Below are positions 11,094 to 20,158 of a stretch of DNA of 64,000 nt, piece after piece. Numbering within the stretch: position 1 is the stretch's first letter; each line of letters opens with the position of its first letter. The stretch covers positions 1 to 64,000 of the forward strand of contig CAMWSS010000003.1 in the NCBI GenBank assembly GCA_947177035.1, read 5' to 3'. The DNA is from an uncultured Porphyromonadaceae bacterium (GTDB lineage Bacteria; Bacteroidota; Bacteroidia; Bacteroidales; Muribaculaceae). The notes under the pieces are model-generated. The model made no database searches and was not told the origin of the DNA. It worked only from the letters and a program-made list of their open reading frames with translations. A program made the translations under genes and the position numbers.

Positions 11094-11485
11094 CTGACGC
11101 CACGACTCCAATCGATCCTGCATTAATCGAACTGGAAGACGACGCATTTTCAGTCATAGACACTGAAGCATGCAGTCTTTTCGTCCCGGCGGAATCGGTG
11201 GAACTCTACAGGAACGCTCCGCAATGGTGTGAATTCAGCCACATAGCGCCGATAGAACAGTCGGGGACCGACAGCGTGGAGCATGACAACGGAGTGTCGG
11301 TCAGCGCCAGCGAAGGAGTGCTGACAGTGAGCAGCTCGTCCGCGGCCTCTGTGTCGGTCTATGATGTCAACGGCCGGCGTGCAACCGGCGGCACCGTGTG
11401 CGGCAAGGCGGACTACCGAGTATCTCCGGGAATTTATCTGGTGACAGTCGGCAACAGGCGCTGTTTCAAGATCAGCGTCAGGTGA
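11094..11485 (+). pseudogene. Remnant C-terminus of a BspA-like LRR_5 surface protein with T9SS-type tail
   Basis: DDAFSVIDTEACSLFVPAESVELYRNAPQWCEFSHIAPIE then SVSVYDVNGRRA...SPGIYLVTVGNRRCFKISVR; no signal peptide or LRR array upstream. Confidence 0.65.
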
Positions 11486-11572
11486 CGCGGCAGGCCCCCA
11501 CTGCTCTTCTCTTGAACCATTTGCGGGCCAGCGGCGTTGTAGATTAAGAATTTCTCTCTAACAGACCTTCTT

Positions 11573-13216
11573 ATGACTACTAAAACGACAAAACCGCTGA
11601 CCCGCGACTATGAAAGCCGCCTGTCGGAACTCTCCCCTTTTGAAATCAAGAACGAACTGATTGCCCTGGCCGAGAAAAAGGCACGGCAGTCAACAGCCAC
11701 GTTCCTCAACGCCGGCCGCGGCAATCCGAACTGGGTTGCCGCCGATGCCCGCGAGGCATTCTTTATTCTGGGTCCGTGGGCGCTCGACGAGTGCCGCCGC
11801 CAGGGCACACGAGAACCGGGCATAGCCGGAATTCCGGTGGCGGGCGACGGAATAGCCGACAGGCTGGAAAAGTATCTGGCGGACCACTCTGACACCGAGG
11901 GCGGCCGCCTGCTGAACCGCCTGTTCCGCATGGCCACGTCGGAGCTTGGATGCGACCGCGACTCGCTGGCCTATGAGTGGGCGGAAGGAATCGTCGGCGA
12001 CCAGTATCCCACACCGCTGCGCATTCTCACCAACACCGAGAAGATCGTGCGCCCGTATCTGGCACAGGAGATGGGACGCCGAGATCCCGGCAAGGGCGCC
12101 GACTATGATCTCTTCGCCACCGAGGGCGGCACGGCGGCAATGTGTTATATCTTCGACTCGCTCCAGGTGAACCATCTGGTCAACAAAGGCGACCACATCG
12201 CCCTGATGACCCCGATATTCACGCCTTACATGGAGATTCCGGAGCTGGACCGCTATCAGTTCAACGTCACCGACATAAGCGCCAATGCCGTCGACACGGA
12301 CGGATATCACGACTGGGTTTATCCGAAGGAGGAACTTGACAAACTGCGCGACCCGAAAATCAAGCTGCTCTGCCTGATCAATCCGTCAAATCCGCCGAGC
12401 TATCGACTGAGCGAGGAGAACATGAAGCAGCTCGTCGACATTGTCAGGAAAGACAACCCGAATCTGATGATCGTGACCGACGACGTCTATGGCACGTTTG
12501 CCCGCGATTTCGAGTCGCTGATGTATGTGTTGCCCCACAACACGCTTTGCGTCTACTCGTTTTCAAAATATTTCGGCGCCACCGGATGGAGGCTGGCCGT
12601 GGTGGCCCTGCACCGGAAAAATATTTTCGACAAGCTCATCGCCGCCCTGCCGGAAGAGAAGAAAAAGGATCTCGATAACCGCTATGGGTCACTGACCACG
12701 GAGCCGAGAGACATCAGATTCATCGACCGCATGGTCGCCGACTCACGCGCCGTCGCTCTGAACCACACTGCCGGCCTCTCCACTCCGCAGCAGATCCAGA
12801 TGTCGCTCTTTGCCGGAAAATGCCTGCTGGATTCGGCCGACGTGTATCGCCACGCCATGCAGTATATAATATCCGAGCGCCTCGACGCCCTGTGGAGCAC
12901 CACCGGCTTCAAACTGCTGCCCGACCCCACCCGCGCAGGCTATTATTCAGAGATCGACCTGATGGTCTGGGCCCGCAAATTTTATGGCGAGCAGTTTGCC
13001 GACTGGCTCAAGAAGACCCACAACCCGCTCGACGCCGTCATGCGCCTGTCGACCGAAACGGCCGTCGTGCTGCTCAACGGCTCAGGCTTCAACGGTCCGG
13101 AGTGGTCCGTGCGCGCGTCGCTTGCCAACCTTGACCGCGACGCCTATCTGAAAATCGGCAGCGCCATCCGCCAGATTCTGGACGGATATCACACCGAGTT
13201 CCTCGACAAGAAATAA
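11573..13216 (+). CDS. asdA: Bifunctional aspartate transaminase / aspartate 4-decarboxylase
   Basis: 547 aa PLP fold-type I enzyme; NAGRGNPNWVAADAREAFFILGPWALDE; PLP-lysine region VYSFSKYFGATGWRLAVV. Confidence 0.85.
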   Translation: MTTKTTKPLTRDYESRLSELSPFEIKNELIALAEKKARQSTATFLNAGRGNPNWVAADAREAFFILGPWALDECRRQGTREPGIAGIPVAGDGIADRLEKYLADHSDTEGGRLLNRLFRMATSELGCDRDSLAYEWAEGIVGDQYPTPLRILTNTEKIVRPYLAQEMGRRDPGKGADYDLFATEGGTAAMCYIFDSLQVNHLVNKGDHIALMTPIFTPYMEIPELDRYQFNVTDISANAVDTDGYHDWVYPKEELDKLRDPKIKLLCLINPSNPPSYRLSEENMKQLVDIVRKDNPNLMIVTDDVYGTFARDFESLMYVLPHNTLCVYSFSKYFGATGWRLAVVALHRKNIFDKLIAALPEEKKKDLDNRYGSLTTEPRDIRFIDRMVADSRAVALNHTAGLSTPQQIQMSLFAGKCLLDSADVYRHAMQYIISERLDALWSTTGFKLLPDPTRAGYYSEIDLMVWARKFYGEQFADWLKKTHNPLDAVMRLSTETAVVLLNGSGFNGPEWSVRASLANLDRDAYLKIGSAIRQILDGYHTEFLDKK

Positions 13217-13248
13217 AAACACACCTACCCGCATATACATCCGACGAA

Positions 13249-13285
13249 GGCCGGCGGCAGGACGCGCACACGTCTGCCGCCGGCC
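13249..13285. terminator. Strong hairpin after asdA
   Basis: GGCCGGCGGCA...TGCCGCCGGCC inverted repeat (11 bp). Confidence 0.65.
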
Positions 13286-13408
13286 GCTTCGCGTCATAAC
13301 CGGCCGAGCATGCGCGTAAAAACCACGCTCCCACACTTGCCATTCTCAATTTTTTTGTTGACCTTTGCAGATGATTATACCGATTATTTTTTTACACATT
13401 GTCTATAC

Positions 13409-14077
13409 ATGAAATCTAATCTCTTTCTTAAAGGCGCTCTGGCTGTGGCCATGCTTCTGTCGGCTTCAGCATGGAGCAGCGCCAAAATCAAAGTGGCCTG
13501 CGTCGGCAACAGCATCACCTATGGCTCACAAATAGTCAACCGCGAAGAAAACAGCTATCCCGCCCAGCTTCAATCGTATCTCAAGGACGATTATGAAGTA
13601 GTGAACTTCGGCCGCGGCGGCCGCACCCTGCTTGAGAAAGGCGATATGCCATACACTGCCACCGACGAGTTCCGCATGTCGAAGGAATTTGCCCCTGACA
13701 TCGTGCTGATCAAGCTGGGCACCAACGACTCCAAACCTCAGAACCGGAAGTATTTCAGCGAATTCAAAACAGACTACAAGGCTCTGATCGACACTTACAG
13801 GAATCTTGACAGCCATCCTGACGTGATCCTCCTGACGCCGGTGCGCTGCTATCTGCCCAAGGGCCATGAGATAGATTCGACATTCATCAGCGCCGACGTT
13901 GTTCCCGCCGTGAGGCAGATCGCATCAGAAAACGGCCTGGAGATCATCGAGCTGCACGACCTGTTTGGCGACGTTTGGGACAAGGAGATAATGCCCGACC
14001 AGGTGCACCCGTCGGCCGAAGGCGCCGGCAAGATGGCCCGGAAAATCGGCGAATATATCCTCTCCAGAAAGCAGTAA
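13409..14077 (+). CDS. SGNH/GDSL hydrolase
   Basis: Signal peptide MKSNLFLKGALAVAMLLSASAWSSA; VACVGNSITYG, IKLGTNDS, DQVHPSAEGA blocks. Confidence 0.85.
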   Translation: MKSNLFLKGALAVAMLLSASAWSSAKIKVACVGNSITYGSQIVNREENSYPAQLQSYLKDDYEVVNFGRGGRTLLEKGDMPYTATDEFRMSKEFAPDIVLIKLGTNDSKPQNRKYFSEFKTDYKALIDTYRNLDSHPDVILLTPVRCYLPKGHEIDSTFISADVVPAVRQIASENGLEIIELHDLFGDVWDKEIMPDQVHPSAEGAGKMARKIGEYILSRKQ

Positions 14078-14224
14078 AGCCACCTGAAATATGCTGTCAA
14101 CAGCCCTGCGGCAGACATCAATTTGACTCATTTGTCGGCTGGAATTTGGTAGACTCAAAAAAAACACCTACCTTTGTGGCTCTGAAAATACGACATTTTT
14201 ACGTAAAATCTATAATTTATCGCG

Positions 14225-14380
14225 ATGAAAAGAACATTTCAACCCTCCAACCGCAAGAGAATCAACAAGCACGGATTCCGTGAAAGAATGTCGACCGCCG
14301 ATGGCCGCAAGGTCCTCGCCCGCCGTCGCGCCAAAGGCCGCAAGAGCCTGACCGTTTCTGATCACCTCGCTTCAAAATAA
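14225..14380 (+). CDS. rpmH: 50S ribosomal protein L34
   Basis: 51 aa [51 protein letters not shown] (below the ORF track size cutoff). Confidence 0.97.
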   Translation: MKRTFQPSNRKRINKHGFRERMSTADGRKVLARRRAKGRKSLTVSDHLASK

Positions 14381-14413
14381 GAAACGCGCTGAGGGAGAAA
14401 CAACCTCTTTTGA

Positions 14414-14459
14414 CCGGAGCCGCATCCTGACGAGGATTGCGGCTCCGGCCCGTTTTTTC
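14414..14459 (+). terminator. Intrinsic terminator after rpmH
   Basis: CCGGAGCCGCATCC tgacga GGATTGCGGCTCCGG cccg TTTTTT. Confidence 0.85.
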
Positions 14460-14540
14460 AACATGACAAACCGGCCCGGGAGCGTGCGGACGCACACGAA
14501 ATCCAGGGGCCGGTTTGCCGTCAATGCAAGGCTGAACGGA

Positions 14541-15542
14541 TCAGCCGAGATAGGGGTTGAGGCGATGCCAGTCGGGGATGCGCGGCAGGATTCCCATCTC
14601 GATCACCTCGTCGCGCAGCTTGCACAGATGCTGATAGCTCTTTTCCAGTTCCTTCCGCTCCTCGGGAGTGCCGCCCAACGGCAAAAGGGTCACGCCGTTT
14701 TTGTCGATGGTCGTCTCCATTGCCATCATGATGTGGCGGAAATCGCCACTGTTGACATATGCACCCGCAGGCCAGCGGAAAGGCGCTCCGCCCATGGCCG
14801 CCGCTATCATCTCGATCGACAGGTAGGCCGGACTCTGGAACGACGAGCGTCCGCGCAGCTCAATGATGTTTTTGCCGCCCTGGACCACTTTCTGCCTGAT
14901 CACTTCCCAGTCTGCCGCAGGCAGAGTGCCGTCATCGATCATCTGCTTCAGCGGCTTGCCCTTGACAGCGGCCGTGGATTCAAACACGGCCATCTGCTCG
15001 CCATGGCCGCCATAGGTGCGGGTGCCGGTCACTTCGTCTTCCGGAACATGAAAATATTTGGCCAGTTCCGAGCGCAGGCGGGTAGAGTCGAGCGCGGCGA
15101 GAGTCGACACGCATTCGGGCTTCAGTCCGGAATACACCAGAGTGATCAACCCTGTGATATCGGCCGGATTGAACACAACCACAATGTGGCGCACATCGGG
15201 GCAATATCGGCGCACGTTCTCGCCAAACTCCTTCGCGATCTCGGCATTGCCCTTGAGCAGGTCCTCGCGCGTCATGCCTGCCTTGCGGGCCGCGCCTCCG
15301 CTCGACACCACATAGGCCGCGCCGGTCAGCGCCTCGCGCACGTCAGACGTAAACGTCAGATTCATGCCCTCGAAGCCGCAATGGCGCATCTCTTCGGCCA
15401 CGCCTTCAAGCGCCGGAGCATATGGATCGTAAAGGCATACGTTAGGAGTCAGTCTCATCATCATGGCAGTCTGGGCCATGTTTGACCCGATCATGCCGGC
15501 TGCGCCCACTATCGTGAGCTTTTCATTTGTAAGGAATTCCAT
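14541..15542 (-). CDS. mdh: Malate dehydrogenase
   Basis: 333 aa; KLTIVGAAGMIGSNMAQTAMMM Rossmann start, GGAARKAGMTREDLLKGNAEI, TYGGHGEQMAVF. Confidence 0.85.
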   Translation of the reverse strand: MEFLTNEKLTIVGAAGMIGSNMAQTAMMMRLTPNVCLYDPYAPALEGVAEEMRHCGFEGMNLTFTSDVREALTGAAYVVSSGGAARKAGMTREDLLKGNAEIAKEFGENVRRYCPDVRHIVVVFNPADITGLITLVYSGLKPECVSTLAALDSTRLRSELAKYFHVPEDEVTGTRTYGGHGEQMAVFESTAAVKGKPLKQMIDDGTLPAADWEVIRQKVVQGGKNIIELRGRSSFQSPAYLSIEMIAAAMGGAPFRWPAGAYVNSGDFRHIMMAMETTIDKNGVTLLPLGGTPEERKELEKSYQHLCKLRDEVIEMGILPRIPDWHRLNPYLG

Positions 15543-15710
15543 GATTTTTTTTAGAGCTTGTTTAATCTAAACTATTGTCTAATCATAACACCTGCCGGAA
15601 GCTTACGGTTCGCGGAACCACAGTCCCGAATCGAATCGGGCAAGAACGCATTCACAAATATTAACACGCCTGAGCAGCCATACGGCCCGAAACGGGAAGT
15701 AACTTTGCCG

Positions 15711-15735
15711 GCAGAAAGTCACGTTGGCTTTCTGC
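15711..15735 (+). promoter_or_regulatory. 5'-end hairpin downstream of a TAACTTTG promoter-like element
   Basis: GCAGAAAG tcacgttgg CTTTCTGC immediately after TAACTTTG (15700-15707). Confidence 0.5.
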
Positions 15736-15751
15736 TAACAATTACACCACT

Positions 15752-15826
15752 ATGTCAATACTCGTGATCTTTTGCGCCTTAGCATGGTTAGGAGAAGCTC
15801 TCAAGGAGGGCAGCAACATCAAATAG
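15752..15826 (+). CDS. Candidate 24-aa hydrophobic small protein
   Basis: ATG...TAG encodes MSILVIFCALAWLGEALKEGSNIK; preceded by promoter-like box and hairpin. Confidence 0.4.
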   Translation: MSILVIFCALAWLGEALKEGSNIK

Positions 15827-15956
15827 CAGTCCTGCTTCAGCTTTATTTCTTCAAAAATACATCCGTTTCAGTTGTCACGCAAAAAAGCAGGCAAAAATAT
15901 CCGCCCCCGGTGGTATAGCCATAGCGAATAGTTTTGGGGATTACGGCGGAATGTCG

Positions 15957-15964
15957 TATCTTTG
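15957..15964 (+). promoter_or_regulatory. Bacteroidetes -7 promoter element (TATCTTTG) for lptD-like gene
   Basis: TAnnTTTG motif upstream of likely GTG start at 15992. Confidence 0.55.
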
Positions 15965-15991
15965 CAGGTCAGTAAGTTGAATGTTTACTCA

Positions 15992-18745
15992 GTGAGAACC
16001 CGTCTCATCACCATATTCGCGCTCTGCCTGCTGCTCTGCGGCATGGCTTCCGGTGCGCCGTCAGACGACGGTGCGGTCGCCATGCAGGAACTGCAGGTGT
16101 CTGACTCCATAATGTCGGCAACCGACAGCATCAGAAGCATCGCGTCACAGCCCGACACGACTTCTGCCGCCATACCGTCGCCGACCGCCAGACCCCAGTC
16201 GAGAATTCGCCGCGAGAAAGTCGATCTGGACCATCAGGTCGAGTTCCAGTCGTCGGACTCCATGATCATGGAGGGCAAGTCGCTGGCAAAAATGTTTGGC
16301 GACAGCAAAGTGACATATGGCGATATCGAACTGCAGTCGGAAAACATCGAGATGGACCTGCAGAACAACACCGTCTATGCCACCGGCACAGTCGATTCGC
16401 TCGGAGTGCTCGAAGGGACTCCCGTGTTCCGCAACGGATCGGAGACGTATGAGTCAGAAACGATGAGCTACAACTTCAAGACCGAACGTGGTTTCATCAC
16501 GAATGTGGTTACCCAGCAAGGCGAGGGCTATCTGACCGGCGGACAGTCGAAAAAGATGGACAACGGCGAGTTCTACATTGAAAACGGGCGCTACACCACC
16601 TGCGACAACCACGAAAATCCCCACTTCCACCTGCAGCTGACGCGCGCCAAAGTCAAACCGAAGTCCAACATCGTGACCGGTCCGGCATATATGGTGCTGG
16701 CCGGACTGCCACTGCCGCTGGCGGTTCCGTTCGGTTACTTTCCGTTCACTGAAAAATACTCTTCGGGCGTGATATTCCCGACTGTCGGCGAAGACCACAA
16801 CCGCGGCTTCTATCTCGACAACGGCGGCTACTACTTCGCCATATCCGACAACATTGACCTGGCCCTGACCGGACAGATCTACACAAAAGGCTCATGGGGC
16901 CTGTCGGCACGGTCGACATACGTGAAACGCTATAAATTCTCGGGCAATTTCCAGGCCTCGTTCCTCAAGACGGTCTATGGCGAAAAGGGCAATCCCGATT
17001 ATGCCACGGCGACAAACTTCCAGGTGCTCTGGAGCCACACCCAGGACCCGAAAGCCAACCCGAATCTGAGCTTCTCGGCATCGGTCAACTTCGCAACAAG
17101 CGGATATTCGCGCAACGACGTCAACTCATATTATAACAGCAACTTCACCGAAAACACCAAAGGTTCGACAATCAACATGACCTACCGTCTGCCGGGGTCG
17201 AAATGGTCGTTCAGCGCCACGGCAAGCATCAACCAGCGATCGAGCGACAACACCATGTCGATGTCGTTTCCCAACCTGACGGTGTCCATGTCTCAGATCG
17301 CGCCGTTCAAGCGCAAGAGGGCTGTCGGCGCCGAAAAATGGTATGAGAAAATCAAGCTATCCTACAGCGGACAATTCCAGAACTCGCTGACCAGCAAGCA
17401 AAACGAATTTTTCAAGAAAAGCCTGATCAAAGACTGGCGCAACGGCATGAAGCACTCAGTGCCGGTGTCGGCCACATTCCAGATGCTTAAATATATCAAC
17501 ATCACGCCGTCGCTGCGTCTGGAAGACAGGATGTTGTCATCGAAAGTGCGCAGACATTGGGACCCGAACGCGTCGGCCGAAGTGTGTGACACGACCTACA
17601 GTTTCTACAACGTGTGGGACTTCTCGGCCTCGCTCTCCTTCTCCACCAAGCTCTATGGCTTCTACCAGCCGCTGCCCTTCCTCGGCGACAAGGTCAAGAT
17701 GATACGCCACGTGCTCACGCCGTCCATCTCATTCACCGGATCGCCCGACTTCAGCTCGCCGTTTTTCGGATATTACGGCCGCTATCAGAAGCCGACACCC
17801 GACGGCAAGGGCCACACCACCGAGGTATACTCGATGTTTCCGAACGCCTTGTATTCCGTGCCTGGGCGCGGCAAACAGGGCATGATGACGGTGTCGCTTG
17901 CCAACAACGTGGAGATGAAAGTGCGCTCCGACAATGACTCCACGGGCGAGAAAAAAATCTCGATCATCGAGAATCTGCAACTTAACCAGAGCTATAATTT
18001 TGCGGCCGACTCGATGCGCCTGAGCAATCTGAACGCATCGATCCTTCTGCGACTGGCCAAGAACTTCAACCTCAATCTCTCCACCACCTGGGACGTCTAT
18101 ACCTACAAGCTCAACCAATATGGCAACCCCTACCGCTGCAACACCCTGCGCATGCAGGCAGGCAAAGGTTACGGCCGATTGTCGAGCACGGGCACATCGT
18201 TCTCCTACACGTTCAACAACGCCACCTTCGACAAACTCTTCCGCCGCAACAAGGACAAAGACAAAAAGGAAAACGGCGAAAAAGATCCAGGAGACAATTC
18301 CGACCGACAGCCTCAGTCGGGCAACCGGAAAAAAGGGAAAAACGACAGCGAAGGCGAATTTGACGCCGACGGATATCAGCACTGGAAATTTCCGTGGAAT
18401 TTCTCGGTCAACTACTCCGTGAACTATGGTTATGGCGCCTTCAACAAGAAAAAAATGGAATATGACGGCAAGTTCACCCAGAATCTGTCGTTCTCAGGCT
18501 CCGTACAGCCTACACCGAACTGGAATTTCTCATTTTCAGCATCATACAACTTTGATCTCGGCAAAATCGCCTACATGAACTGCAACATCAGCCGCGATCT
18601 CCACTGCTTCACCATGACGGCGAGCTTCGTGCCTGTCGGCCCATATAAAAGCTACAATTTCCACATTGCCGTCAAATCGTCGCTGCTCTCCGATCTGAAA
18701 TATGACAAACGATCGTCCTACTCCGATGGCGTCGACTGGTATTGA
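15992..18745 (+). CDS. LptD-like outer-membrane LPS assembly protein
   Basis: OstA/LptD-like (VTYGDIELQSENIEMDLQNNTVYATGTVDS; PVFRNGSETYESETMSYNFKTERGFI); GTG start gives MRTRLITIFALCLLLCGMASGA signal peptide. Confidence 0.85.
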   Translation: MRTRLITIFALCLLLCGMASGAPSDDGAVAMQELQVSDSIMSATDSIRSIASQPDTTSAAIPSPTARPQSRIRREKVDLDHQVEFQSSDSMIMEGKSLAKMFGDSKVTYGDIELQSENIEMDLQNNTVYATGTVDSLGVLEGTPVFRNGSETYESETMSYNFKTERGFITNVVTQQGEGYLTGGQSKKMDNGEFYIENGRYTTCDNHENPHFHLQLTRAKVKPKSNIVTGPAYMVLAGLPLPLAVPFGYFPFTEKYSSGVIFPTVGEDHNRGFYLDNGGYYFAISDNIDLALTGQIYTKGSWGLSARSTYVKRYKFSGNFQASFLKTVYGEKGNPDYATATNFQVLWSHTQDPKANPNLSFSASVNFATSGYSRNDVNSYYNSNFTENTKGSTINMTYRLPGSKWSFSATASINQRSSDNTMSMSFPNLTVSMSQIAPFKRKRAVGAEKWYEKIKLSYSGQFQNSLTSKQNEFFKKSLIKDWRNGMKHSVPVSATFQMLKYINITPSLRLEDRMLSSKVRRHWDPNASAEVCDTTYSFYNVWDFSASLSFSTKLYGFYQPLPFLGDKVKMIRHVLTPSISFTGSPDFSSPFFGYYGRYQKPTPDGKGHTTEVYSMFPNALYSVPGRGKQGMMTVSLANNVEMKVRSDNDSTGEKKISIIENLQLNQSYNFAADSMRLSNLNASILLRLAKNFNLNLSTTWDVYTYKLNQYGNPYRCNTLRMQAGKGYGRLSSTGTSFSYTFNNATFDKLFRRNKDKDKKENGEKDPGDNSDRQPQSGNRKKGKNDSEGEFDADGYQHWKFPWNFSVNYSVNYGYGAFNKKKMEYDGKFTQNLSFSGSVQPTPNWNFSFSASYNFDLGKIAYMNCNISRDLHCFTMTASFVPVGPYKSYNFHIAVKSSLLSDLKYDKRSSYSDGVDWY

Positions 18746-19214
18746 CCGCGACAACACGCCGCTGGCAATCAGTGAGGTGACCGCCGACAAAAAGCGATAT
18801 TTGCCGCTGCTGCTCGAGGGCGATGAGTCGGAAGCGATGATCGACCGCTATCTTGATCGCGGACGACTCTATGCCGGCTTTCTCGGCGACAGGGCCGTTG
18901 CCGTCTGTGTGGTCACCGAGGAGGCCGACGGGCTGGTCGAAGTGAAGAACCTGGCAGTTGACTCGGGCGTGCGCCGCAGAGGTTACGGACGGCAGATGCT
19001 CCGATATGCCGAAAAGCTGCATCAGGGAGCCACCGTGACTCTCGGCACCGGCGAAACTCCATCAACACTCCGCTTCTATGAATCGTGCGGCTACAGATTT
19101 TCCCATCGCATACCTGGATTTTTCACCGACAATTATCCGCACCCGATAGTTGAGGAGGGAGTGACCTTGCGTGACATGATATATCTGACAAAAAGCACCG
19201 CTCAGAGATCATAG
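18702..19214 (+). CDS. GNAT family N-acetyltransferase
   Basis: VKNLAVDSGVRRRGYGRQMLRYAEK acetyl-CoA loop; overlaps lptD 3' end; a second ATG at 18726 is possible. Confidence 0.85.
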   Translation: MTNDRPTPMASTGIDRDNTPLAISEVTADKKRYLPLLLEGDESEAMIDRYLDRGRLYAGFLGDRAVAVCVVTEEADGLVEVKNLAVDSGVRRRGYGRQMLRYAEKLHQGATVTLGTGETPSTLRFYESCGYRFSHRIPGFFTDNYPHPIVEEGVTLRDMIYLTKSTAQRS

Positions 19215-20158
19215 GCATAGGCGTCATAGCAGACGGCGCGGGCGCCAAATCCCTCTTTCTGGTGGATCAGTCCGTGGTTGAGCACCGCGCCACCGCGCTC
19301 GGTCGAGATCCCGAAGTCGAAAAACCGCGATCCACACCCGCATATCAGCGTCTGAAACAACAGATCGAGCGCGCCGCAGTCGCGTCCGGCATCCGACGCC
19401 GAAATATACTGCACGTGTGTCACCTCCGGTCCACACTGATAAGTGACACACCCTGCCACGACCTCACCATCAATACGGGCCACGTTCAGACGGATATTGT
19501 CGGGAAACCGGCTGCCGAGCAGCATCATCTCGTCGATCGTGTGCACCGGAGCGACGCCGTGACGCTCCGCCAGGTTGTCGGCCAGGATTTTCCAGAATGC
19601 GGCATAGTCGGCTGAATCCGTTTCAATAACGACCCCGGCTTTCTGAGCCTTCCTGACGCCGCGCCTGCGATTCTGGCTGAAGGCCAGAGGGCTACCGGTG
19701 TCAATGACCGATGCCACCGCCCGGGCCTCGAGACGCGCACCGCAGCAGGCGAAAAGAGCATACAGATCTTCTTCGGCCGGCAAGCGATGATAGATATGCG
19801 GCACAGGCTTATACACGACCCCGACGCAGCCTTCGGCGCGCAGCAGAGCGTTGATACCTGCAAATGCCTCGATGACAGCCGACTGCGTCACCGCAGGCGC
19901 CGTGAGCAATCCGCCATACGTCAGCCCTCCGTGCGAGCACACCGTGCCGTCGTCACGACGGTCGGCAGGAAAAACCGCCACAAGGGTGTCACCGTCAGAC
20001 ACCATAAGCGACGAATCCCGGAAGCGATGGCTGTGATAGTCCATATAGCCCCGCATATGCAGAAACGTGGAGTTACGCGCTTTGCTGACAAAATCGTCCC
20101 AGAGGCCGCGGTCGGCCTCCGGGACGTAATGTCGGACTGTCAGACGTCTGTCGGTCAT
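19202..20158 (-). CDS. FemAB/GNAT-like acyltransferase
   Basis: 318 aa; RRGVRKAQKAGVVIETDSADYAAFWKILADNLAERHGVAPVHTIDEM; FDFGISTE. Confidence 0.75.
   Translation of the reverse strand: MTDRRLTVRHYVPEADRGLWDDFVSKARNSTFLHMRGYMDYHSHRFRDSSLMVSDGDTLVAVFPADRRDDGTVCSHGGLTYGGLLTAPAVTQSAVIEAFAGINALLRAEGCVGVVYKPVPHIYHRLPAEEDLYALFACCGARLEARAVASVIDTGSPLAFSQNRRRGVRKAQKAGVVIETDSADYAAFWKILADNLAERHGVAPVHTIDEMMLLGSRFPDNIRLNVARIDGEVVAGCVTYQCGPEVTHVQYISASDAGRDCGALDLLFQTLICGCGSRFFDFGISTERGGAVLNHGLIHQKEGFGARAVCYDAYAYDL

Noticed and set aside
13409-14077. Stand-alone SGNH hydrolase as part of the sialic-acid operon
   Set aside because: Related to the N-terminal module of the esterase fusion but 35 kb away and separately transcribed; treated as an independent paralogue
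14463-15485. 340-aa plus-strand ORF opposite mdh
   Set aside because: Antisense of malate dehydrogenase; no recognisable motif
15598-15650. tRNA-like T-arm sequence CCCGAATCGAATCGGG
   Set aside because: Stem/loop lengths do not fit a tRNA T-arm and no acceptor, D or anticodon arms could be drawn on either strand
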